Source: Sinonovacula constricta (Eukaryota > Mollusca > Bivalvia > Cardiida > Solecurtidae). From it: a stretch of 64,000 nt of DNA. Location of the stretch: NCBI GenBank assembly GCA_007844125.1, contig CM017563.1:30308328-30372327 (forward strand), read 5' to 3'. Within the stretch, counting starts at the first letter, position 1. Each line of letters starts with the position of its first letter. The notes under the pieces are model-generated. The model saw only the letters and a program-made list of their open reading frames with translations, was not told the origin of the DNA and ran no database searches. This document shows positions 36,390 to 47,700 of this stretch, piece by piece. The position numbers were made by a program, and so were the translations under genes.

Positions 36390-37790
36390 CTACTGCGATA
36401 TAAAAACATGCGTTAAGCGTGATATCACAACAATATACAACCGGGTTATAACGAGGGGTGATCCGGCAGATATATTTCCAAGTTGTAGAAACATTGATAC
36501 TTTCTGTCCTACGTTTGACTTAAAACCCCCAGTTAGAGTGTCATAATACCTTGATTGTGGCTTGATACCCCACGTCCTCGGATTGTCACACATTCCATGA
36601 ATATGTAAACACTTAAAAATGTAGAATCGTCTAAAGATGGAAGGCATACCTTTCATGTCCGCCTCTATAGCTCAGTGGTAGAGCACTGGTCTCGTAAACC
36701 AGGGGTCGTGAGTTCAAACCTCACTGGAGGCACGCCTTTTTCTTGCTGTTGCTCATGATATGTCGAATTTGCTTTTGAAGTTTTCAATCAAGAACAGATC
36801 AGATCCTAGACCTATGATATAAATTATTACAAATAAGTCATTCATTCCAATGAATATCATTAATGAAGCACGAAAACTGTTGATTACGCTCACATTATAT
36901 CAGTACATGTTGTATTAAAAATTCTTATATATTAGTACCTTCTTAATAAAAATGGTAAAAAGAAAAAAAAAACATGTATTCGCTTTGATGGAACAACTTA
37001 TTCGGATCTAGAATAAAACTTTATTTTGCCGTTCTGGTAAATCTGTCTGTAATTGCGTACTACAATGACATTCCATTTTATTGCTTGGCTTATTGCTCGG
37101 AATGCATCAGTTAGCCTCACCCGGTTAAGTACAGAGAATTTACATACCCTAAATTTTGCAGGTGGATCACAAGTAGCGCCAAACATATCCTTATACAGCT
37201 GTTTCAAAGTAAAACAAACCAATGGAAAGTTGCTAAAGCGCTGATGGAAAATATGAAAATCCTTACCTCCCTGCACTTGGCAACATTTGGCAGGGCTCAT
37301 TGAAGGCTTTACGTATTGTGCAGTGTTTACTATGAAGCTCTTACAACCCATAGCACTGGACAATGACTACAAAGTAAATTTTCCATACTAGTATAATACG
37401 ATTTGAAACCGAATTGAACTAAATGGGATTCAATCTAAAATAGGAACTAACCCTTTACATTTTTTGTCTCGATATGTTATTAATAAAATTAAATGTCAGT
37501 CAATCGAACACAGGCTTACAATGTCTCGGTATTTTGAGAATATGTTTTAGAAACCTCTTGATGTGACATTATAAATTCAAAGTAGCTATTAATCATTATA
37601 ATGCTTAACAATTTATTAAACGTGATCAATTATTTCACAAATTCAATCTGCCAAAGAGTTTTATCAGATGAATTTAATGTTCCCACAGATCTAAGACGCC
37701 TTCACGTCGGGGTAAGATTTGGTTATTGAGATCAAAGTTTTGAAAATATTGCTTTTAAATGGATCTAATTCAGTGTATTTTAAATTAATA
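36390..37790 (+). repeat. Segmental duplication block A, copy 2, carrying tRNA-Thr
   Basis: Colinear with 26590-29180 on both sides of the tRNA. Landmarks are GTCCTACGTTTGACTTAAAA, CCACGTCCTCGGATTGTC, TATACAGCTGTTTCAAAGTA, ACTTGGCAACATTTGGCA and ACGTCGGGGTAAGATTTG. Divergence outside the tRNA is large, whereas the tRNA is identical. Confidence 0.7.
36661..36732 (+). tRNA. tRNA-Thr (CGT anticodon)
   Basis: Identical in all 72 positions to the copy at 27107, with the same cloverleaf and CGT anticodon. A T5 run at 36737-36741 ends the transcript. Identity of the gene inside strongly diverged flanks points to selection or gene conversion and so to function. Confidence 0.96.
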
Positions 37791-38199
37791 ATTCATAATT
37801 AATGTACGTACAATAATGTACTGCTATAAAAGGTATTCCAATGCAAGAAGTTAACTTGATTTAGTACAAATGAAATTGAAAGCTAACATTACATCGTAGT
37901 TGCACATAGCATTGTATGTAATCTAATATACCAAACTGCATGTGTTCCAAGTTTTGAAACAAATATTTCACTGCTGGGAATAACGTTTATATGTTTTTGA
38001 CAATCATAATTTGGTTGTATTCTAGGTATTGAGATCAGAGGACCATAGAGTAATAATTAGCTTAAGTAAAATTCGCTATTGTCCATGCAAAGTTAAAGTT
38101 TCCCCCAAACGGAATTATTCTTGTAAATTCCATGCTTTACCATTATACAAGTCATTAAAGAATCTACAAATACAACAAGGTAATAACCAGCAAACCGGC

Positions 38200-38491
38200 G
38201 GCGACTACCACCACCACACCACCACCACCACCACAACAACCACCACTACCATCACCATCATCACCACCACAACAACAACAACAACAACCACCAATACCTT
38301 CACCATCACCACCACCACCACCACCACAATCACCATTACAACATCATCATCACCCCAACAACATCACCACCACAACATCACCATCACCATCACCACCACA
38401 ACAACGACCACCACCACCACAACAATAACAACAACCACTTCTATCAACACCACCACCACCACAATCACCACCACAATAACAATAACAACAT
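38200..38491. repeat. (ACC/AAC)n trinucleotide-rich microsatellite
   Basis: ACCACCACC and ACAACAACA runs with ATC interruptions over about 290 bp. The threonine-rich + frame (38029-38505) and the minus frame opposite are products of this composition. Confidence 0.92.
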
Positions 38492-39329
38492 ATATAATAA
38501 TTTAATTTGACTGTGTTAAACGACCCATAAAACATTTCGCGAGGTATAATATATTGACCGCGCAATGATAAAATCAATGGATTTAAATCGTCTTCTAAGT
38601 CAATCGCTAGATGTCTAACAACCACTAATCAGTTTAAAAAACAACATTCAATGGCAATAATTGTGATAATATCAGATTGCTTTCAAAATAATCACACGTT
38701 ATTTTGAAGGAAATTATCACTTTCAGCCACTGATTTTCGCTAGGTGTGCTCTCGTAAAAAGTCAGTTAAATGATTTTAATAACTGACGAGAAATCCTTGA
38801 TGTAAAGGATCAAAGTTCACCGTCCAGGTCAATTTAAACAATGAATTTAAATTATTTGCCTAACAACAAACCATCCAATATTAAGCAAAACCATGTAGTT
38901 ATTAAAACAATAAAATGCTGTCAAATTTCCATGTCTTAAAATTATAAGCAAGAAAGGCCCGAATACAAACAACAGAAAAGAGCTTAAAATTTGACTTGTA
39001 ATTAGTAAGTTGTAACAAATGCTGTCTAAATAAAACAAATAATACCTACACATAATGAACATTAATGAACCATTTCACGTGACAGGCAATGACGTAGCAA
39101 CAGTTTAAACTACACTCTAATGCGCGGAGACAATCAAACAGAGCGAGCTGGGTTCGACCAAAAAAGTAACTTAAAACTTAAAACTGACATGTTCTAGACG
39201 AAGAATTCCACTTTGTTATGCAACGTACAAAGATTTTCGGAAACTCTATACATGGTTTCTATTGGAAACGTCCCAATAGGATAAGATCTAAAGTATGGTT
39301 AACAACCAAAAGTAAAGTTCTAATGATTA
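38492..39329. other. Intergenic stretch, nothing recognised
   Basis: AT-rich, without a supported gene or repeat. Confidence 0.5.
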
Positions 39330-39930
39330 AATAATATACATTGTTAAATTTATCCGACAGGCTTAGGCTAATATTTCTTTTCTCAGAAAAGCAAATAAGT
39401 CATTATTATACGATAAGAGTCTTCAAAATGCTGTTCATTGATGTCCTAGATTTGTGTGAACAGTTAAGCATAAATCACCACTCGTCATTGCAAACAGGTA
39501 TTTCCTATCCGAGCCACGCTGCAGAGATAGCCATTTTTAAACTATGAAAACCACGTGACCACTTACTTTTGAGATCACGTTATATTGTCATCCAGGTAAT
39601 CCGCTCTGACGTAGATATCTATTTGTAGCAGAGACCACTATCGAGATTTTTATACAGTTGGAAAGAATACACATTTAGAGTGATTTTTATCACGATTAGT
39701 TCTGTCTAACAATTCAATTAGTGTTCAAAATCGTATTTATCAAGACTAAAGTATGGGTTTACACAAAAAATTATGTCCAAATTCCCCAACGCGATGGTTC
39801 GATATTGTTTCATGTATTTGATATAGGCAAATTGTCAGATTCCAACTTTAAAGGCACTAATAGTATATTTGAATGTTAAACAATTTCTTCAAGGACTGCC
39901 ATTTGTATTGAAAAACTATACACACTTAAC
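39330..39930 (+). repeat. Unclassified dispersed repeat, copy 4
   Basis: The best comparison partner of 5950-6640. It reads TATTTCCTATCCGAGCCACG, ATAGCCATTTTTAAACTATG, CACGTGACCACTTAC, ATCAAGACTAAAGTATGG and TGTATTTGATATAGGCAAAT. Substitutions are spread over all positions, and in-frame stops differ between copies, so I do not call it a gene. Confidence 0.6.
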
Positions 39931-41766
39931 TATTTTATTCGTAGAAAGGATCTTTTTTGATCTAGCATAGTCAAATTGTAGAATTTACTTAGAATTAACC
40001 GGAACGCTTTTGCGTGTCAATTCCCGAAATACCGAGGCATAATCTTTGTCCAAGGATCTCACTTTGCGTACACAAATTATTAACCGCTCACCAGAAAAAG
40101 ACATCTTATATCAAATGTAATCTTCAGAGCATTTTCACTTGGCCTACATTCGACAAGAGACATTCTCATTCAATTGTCCGCTGATAAATTAATGGAATTC
40201 TACGTGGATGTAAAACACAAGCTGTCAATTTGTGTATTCATAATCTCAGTTATTTAAGACTATAAAATCACAGTTTACTGTATTTATCCAGTGCGTGTCA
40301 TATCACTGTACATATATAACGGCATAAATAAATTACATCATTTAAGTTTGTGCAATTGTCGAATAGAAAATGTTCAGGGGACTAAAATATAGATAATAAC
40401 TAACACAAATAGCGTTTAATAGCTATAATAAATCATTGATCCTATCTCAAATTGACTGGTAAGATGTTACTCAACAAAATTTAAAATTTACTGTTAGTTA
40501 AAATCATAAATTTTAAATAAAGTTACTTGAATATAAAAACGAAACGTGTTTCAAGATTATATTACCAACCAACCAGCCAGCCAACCAACCAACCAACCAA
40601 CCAACAACAAAACAAACAAACAAATGAATAAACAAAAGAGTTCGAAGACTGTCATTGGTAAACATTTACACTAAATTGAAGTTGAATAATAAATGCCTCA
40701 ACGAATACTAGGAAGGGGATGTAGATATACAGGGTATTTATGCTCGTATTGAACAATAAATGATAAAACGAAAGAATGTTTTCTGAGCATTTCGAAGTGG
40801 CAAAACAATATTACATAGACACGGGCCAAACCAAGCAAACAAGCTGTCGCTGATTGTAAACTGTATTGTTCTACAATAAAGTAGATATTATATGTCGTTA
40901 TCATAACTTGCTTACCAATAAGTGTTTATTAAGGCTGGTCATTGTTTGATTGCGACAGCCAAATTGTCAACTTTTACCTATAAAAGCTCAACAAAATCAA
41001 TCTGACAAGGAATAATTTCCGCCACTGTACATGTAACCGCGGTCATACATGTACATATTTTAAAATGCTTCTACACTGAATGATTTTCTAAAAATAATAT
41101 ATATATATATACAGTTTGAAATATTTATGTACTTGAATGACTCTATTTTTCTTAGAAAATTTAATATTTATTCAGCTTTATAATATCATATAAATGCCTC
41201 GTTAATTTTCTCAATGGACTTTATCAAAATTATGGAAAACGCAGAAAACTACATATCTGTACTGCGTTAATAAGCATAACCAACACACATTTTCTATATA
41301 TTATACAAATATTATATATAGGCCGAAAAATGGTCGGCGCATCAAGTCGGCGAAGTCTCGGTCTCTAGGATCCAGTTGCAAAGATTGTAATTATATCCTT
41401 TGTGCTCTTAGAAAGTTATCTGATGCTATAGTTCAAGGTTTTATACATAACTATACATAATCTTTATGAACCTCTATATAGTGGTATTACAATATGGTCC
41501 AATGCTCTTTATAACATGTACGCAGTCATGTTTCCATTTTAAAAGACTATTATGTTTCGATTCCTACATCATACATGATGATTTATCAGTCAAATGAATG
41601 AATGTGGTGTTTGTGATCTTATGATTTCTTTTTATAATTGAATATGTTATAAATCTAGGAATTCTAATTACAGGCGGACGAAATGCATTTTCGAGTTGTA
41701 CCCCAGATCTACCGGAGCCACTCTCTGGTCTCCAGTCAGAAGGTGCGTAAGATCAAAACACTCTAA
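39931..41766. other. Intergenic stretch, no gene seen
   Basis: AT-rich, with a (CCAA)n microsatellite at about 40567-40605. If the 33-bp-repeat frame to the right is transcribed, this holds its 3' flank; the first TTTATT (AATAAA on the minus strand) is near 41167, some 600 bp from the stop. Confidence 0.5.
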
Positions 41767-44700
41767 CTACAACCATATCAAACCATCTGTCCCAGACGAT
41801 TGTCTGTAAACATTTACTTCTGTCCCAGACGATTGTCTGTAAACATTTACTTCTGTTCCAGATGATTGTCTGTAAACATTTACTTCTGTTCCAGATGATT
41901 GTCTGTAAACATTTGCTTCTGTCCCAGATGATTGTCTGTAAACATTTACTTCTGTTCCAGATGATTGTCTGTAAACATTTACTTCTGTTCCAGATGATTG
42001 TCTGTAAACATTTACTTCTGTTCCAGATGATTGTCTGTAAACATTTACTTCTGTTCCAGATGATTGTCTGTAAACATTTACTTCTGTTCCAGATGATTGT
42101 CTGTAAACATTTACTTCTGTTCCAGATGATTGTCTGTAAACATTTACTTCTGTTCCAGATGATTGTCTGTAAACATTTACTTCTGTTCCAGATGATTGTC
42201 TGTAAACATTTGCTTCTGTTCCAGATGATTGTCTGTAAACATTTACTTCTGTTCCAGATGATTGTCTGTAAACATTTGCTTCTGTTCCAGATGATTGTCT
42301 GTAAACATTTACTTCTGTTCCAGATGATTGTCTGTAAACATTTACTTCTGTTCCAGATGATTGTCTGTGAACATTTACTTCTGTTCCAGACGATTGTCTG
42401 TAAACATTTACTTCTGTTCCAGATGATTGTCTGTAAACATTTACTTCTGTTCCAGATGATTGTCTGTGAACATTTACTTCTGTTCCAGACGATTGTCTGT
42501 AAACATTTACTTCTGTTCCAGCTGATTGTCTGTAAACATTTACTTCTGTCCTAGACGATTGTCTGTAAACATTTACTTCTGTCCCAGATGATTGTCTGTA
42601 AACATTTACTTCTGTTCCAGATGATTGTCTGTAAACATTTGCTTTTGTCCCAGATGATTGTCTGTAAACATTTACTTCTGTTCCAGATGATTGTCTGTAA
42701 ACATTCACTTTTGTCCCAGATGATTGTCTGTACACATTTACTTTTGTCCCAGATGATTGTCTGTAAACATTTACTTCTGTTCCAGATGATTGTCTGTAAA
42801 CATTTACTTCTGTTCCAGATGATTGTCTGTAAACATTTGCTTCTGTCCCAGATGATTGTCTGTAAACATTTACTTCTGTTCCAGATGATTGTTTGTAAAC
42901 ATTTACTTCTGTTCTAGATGATTGTCTGTAAACATTTACTTCTGTTCCAGATGATTGTCTGTAAACATTTACTTCTGTCCTAGACGATTGTCTGTAAACA
43001 TTTGCTTCTGTTCCAGATGATTGTCTGTAAACATTTGCTTCTGTTCCAGATGATTGTCTGTAAACATTTACTTCTGTTCCAGATGATTGTCTGTAAACAT
43101 TTACTTCTGTTCCAGATGATTGTCTGTAAACATTTACTTCTGTTCCAGATGATTGTCTGTAAACATTTACTTCTGTTCCAGATGATTGTCTGTAAACATT
43201 TACTTCTGTTCCAGATGATTGTCTGTAAACATTTGCTTCTGTCCCAGATGATTGTCTGTAAACATTTACTTCTGTTCCAGATGATTGTCTGTAAACATTT
43301 GCTTCTGTTCCAGATGATTGTCTGTAAACATTTACTTCTGTTCCAGATGATTGTCTGTAAACATTTACTTCTGTTCCAGATGATTGTCTGTAAACATTTA
43401 CTTCTGTTCCAGATGATTGTCTGTAAACATTTGCTTCTGTTCCAGATGATTGTCTGTAAACATTTACTTCTGTTCCAGATGATTGTCTGTAAACATATGC
43501 TTCTGTTCCAGATGATTGTCTGTAAACATTTGCTTCTGTCCCAGATGATTGTCTGTAAACATTTGCTTCTGTTCCAGATGATTGTCTGTAAACATTTACT
43601 TCTGTTCCAGATGATTGTCTGTAAACATTTACTTCTGTTCCAGATGATTGTCTGTAAACATTTGCTTCTGTTCCAGATGATTGTCTGTAAACATTTGCTT
43701 CTGTTCCAGATGATTGTCTGTAAACATTTACTTCTGTTCCAGATGATTGTCTGTAAACATATGCTTCTGTTCCAGATGATTGTCTGTAAACATTTGCTTC
43801 TGTTCCAGATGATTGTCTGTAAACATTTACTTCTGTTCCAGATGATTGTCTGTAAACAGTTGCTTCTGTTCCAGACGATTGTCTGTAAACATTTACTTCT
43901 GTTCCAGATGATTGTCTGTAAACATTTACTTCTGTCTTAGACGATTGTCTGTAAACATTTGCTTTTGTCCCAGATGATTGTCTGTAAACATTTACTTCTG
44001 TCCCAGATGATTGTCTGTAAACATTTGCTTCTGTCCCAGATGATTGTCTGTAAACATTTACTTCTGTTCCAGATGATTGTCTGTAAACATTTGCTTCTGT
44101 TCCAGATGATTGTCTGTAAACATTTACTTCTGTTCCAGATGATTGTCTGTAAACATTTACTTCTGTCCCAGATGATTGTCTGTAAACATTTACTTCTGTC
44201 CCAGATGATTGTCTGTAAACATTTGCTTCTGTCCCAGATGATTGTCTGTAAACATTTACTTCTGTTCCAGATGATTGTCTGTAAACATTTGCTTCTGTTC
44301 CAGATGATTGTCTGTAAACATTTGCTTCTGTCCCAGATGAGTGTCTGTAAACATTTGCTTCTGTTCCAGATGATTGTCTGTAAACATTTACTTCTGTTCC
44401 AGACGATTGTCTGTAAACATTTACTTCTGTCCTAGACGATTGTCTGTAAACATTTGCTTCTGTTCCAGATGATTGTCTGTAAACATTTACTTCTGTTCCA
44501 GACGATTGTCTGTAAACATTTACTTCTGTTCCAGACGATTGTCTGTAAACATTTGCTTCTGTTCCAGACGATTGTCTGTAAACATTTACTTCTGTTCCAG
44601 ATGATTGTCTGTAAACATTTGCTTCTGTCCCAGATGATTGTCTGTAAACATTTACTTCTGTCCCAGATGATTGTCTGTAAACATTTACTTCTGTTCCAGA

Positions 44701-47700
44701 TGATTGTCTGTAAACATTTGCTTCTGTTCCAGATGATTGTCTGTAAACATTTGCTTCTGTCCCAGATGAGTGTCTGTAAACATTTGCTTCTGTTCCAGAT
44801 GATTGTCTGTAAACATTTACTTCTGTCCCAGATGATTGTCTGTAAACATTTACTTCTGTCCCAGATGATTGTCTGTAAACATTTACTTCTCTTCCAGATG
44901 ATTGTCTGTAAACATTTACTTCTGTCTTAGACGATTGTCTGTAAACATTTGCTTTTGTCCCAGATGATTGTCTGTAAACATTTGCTTCTGTCCCAGATGA
45001 TTGTCTGTAAACATTTACTTCTGTTCCAGATGATTGTCTGTAAACATTTGCTTCTGTTCCAGATGATTGTCTGTAAACATTTACTTCTGTTCCAGATGAT
45101 TGTCTGTAAACATTTACTTCTGTCCCAGATGATTGTCTGTAAACATTTACTTCTGTTCCAGATGATTGTCTGTAAACATTTACTTCTGTTCCAGATGATT
45201 GTCTGTAAACATTTACTTCAGTTCCAGATGATTGTCTGTAAACATTTGCTTCAGTTCCAGATGATTGTCTGTAAACATTTATTTTAGTTCCAGATGATTG
45301 TCTGTAAACATTTACTTCTGTTCCAGATGATTGTCTGTAAACATTTGCTTCTGTCCCAGATGATTGTCTGTAAACATTTACTTCTGTTCCAGATGATTGT
45401 CTGTAAACATTTGCTTCTGTTCCAGATGATTGTCTGTAAACATTTACTTCTGTTCCAGATGATTGTCTGTAAACATTTGCTTCTGTTCCAGATGATTGTC
45501 TGTAAACATTTACTTCTGTCCCAGACGATTGTCTGTAAATATTTGCTTCTGTCCCAGATGATTGTCTGTAAACATTTACTTCTGTTCCAGATGATTGTCT
45601 GTAAACATTTACTTCTGTTCCAGATGATTGTCTGTAAACATTTACTTCTGTCTTAGACGATTGTCTGTAAACATTTGCTTTTGTCCCAGATGATTGTCTG
45701 TAAACATTTGCTTCTGTCCCAGATGATTGTCTGTAAACATTTACTTCTGTTCCAGATGATTGTCTGTAAACATTTGCTTCTGTTCCAGATGATTGTCTGT
45801 AAACATTTACTTCTGTTCCAGATGATTGTCTGTAAACATTTACTTCTGTTCCAGATGATTGTCTGTAAACATTTACTTCTGTTCCAGATGATTGTCTGTA
45901 AACATTTACTTCTGTTCCAGATGATTGTCTGTAAACATTTACTTCTGTTCCAGATGATTGTCTGTAAACATTTGCTTCTGTTCCAGATGATTGTCTGTAA
46001 ACATTTACTTCTGTCCCAGATGATTTTCGGTAAACATTTGCTTCTGTCCCAGATGATTGTCTGTAAACATTTACTTCTGTTCCAGATGATTGTCTGTAAA
46101 CATTTGCTTCTGTTCCAGATGATTGTCTGTAAACATTTGCTTCTGTCCCAGATGATTGTCTGTAAACATTTACTTCTGTTCCAGATGATTGTCTGTAAAC
46201 ATTTGCTTCTGTTCCAGATGATTGTCTGTAAACATTTACTTCTGTCCTAGACGATTGTCTGTAAACATTTACTTCTGTTCCAGATGATTGTCTGTAAACA
46301 TTTACTTCTGTTCCAGATGATTGTCTGTAAACATTTACTTCTGTTCCAGACGATTGTCTGTAAACATTTACTTCTGTTCCAGATGATTGTCTGTAAACAT
46401 TTGCTCCTGTCCCAGATGATTGTCTGTAAACATTTACTTCTGTCCCAGATGATTGTCTGTAAACATTTGCTTCTGTTCCAGATGATTGTCTGTAAACATT
46501 TACTTCTGTTCCAGATGATTGTCTGTAAACATTTACTTCTGTCCCAGACGATTGTCTGTAAATATTTGCTTCTGTCCCAGATGATTGTCTGTAAACATTT
46601 ACTTCTGTTCCAGATGATTGTCTGTAAACATTTACTCCTGTCCCAGATGATTGTCTGTAAACATTTACTTCTGTTCCAGATGATTGTCTGTAAACATTTG
46701 CTTTTGTCCCAGATGATTGTCTGTAAACATTTGCTTCTGTTCCAGATGATTGTCTGTAAACATTTGCTTTTGTCCCAGATGATTGTCTGTAAACATTTAC
46801 TTCTGTTCCAGATGATTGTCTGTAAACATTTGCTTTTGTCCCAGATGATTGTCTGTAAACATTTGCTTCTGTCCCAGATGATTGTCTGTAAACATTTGCT
46901 TCTGTTCCAGATGATTGTCTGTAAACATTTACTTCTGTTCCAGATGATTGTCTGTAAACATTTACTTCTGTCCCAGATGATTGTCTGTAAACATTTACTT
47001 CTGTTCCAGATGATTGTCTGTAAACATTTACTTCTGTCCCAGATGATTGTCTGTAAACATTTACTTCTGTTCCAGATGATTGTCTGTAAACATTTGCTTC
47101 TGTTCCAGATGATTGTCTGTAAACATTTACTTCTGTCCCAGACGATTGTCTGTAAATATTTGCTTCTGTCCCAGATGATTGTCTGTAAACATTTACTTCT
47201 GTTCCAGATGATTGTCTGTAAACATTTACTCCTGTCCCAGATGATTGTCTGTAAACATTTACTTCTGTTCCAGATGATTGTCTGTAAACATTTACTTCTG
47301 TCCCAGACGATTGTCTGTAAACATTTGCTTCTGTTCCAGATGATTGTCTGTAAACATTTACTTCAGTTCCAGATGATTGTCTGTAAACATTTGCTTCTGT
47401 CCGAGATGATTGTCGGTAAACATTTGCTCCTGTCCCAGATGATTGTCTGTAAACATTTACTTCTGTTCCAGATGATTGTCTGTAAACATTTACTTCTGTT
47501 CCAGATGATTGTCTGTAAACATTTGCTTCTGTTCCAGATGATTGTCTGTAAACATTTACTTCTGTCCCAGATGATTGTTTGTAAACATTTGCTTCTGTTC
47601 CAGATGTTTGTCTGTAAACATTTACTTCTGTTCCAGATGATTGTCTGTAAACATTTACTTCTGTTCCAGATGATTGTCTGTAAAAATTTGCTTCTGTCCC

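Noticed and set aside
38029..38625. Threonine-rich + frame and glycine/cysteine-rich minus frame
   Set aside because: Translations of an (ACC/AAC)n microsatellite with no conserved flanking sequence.
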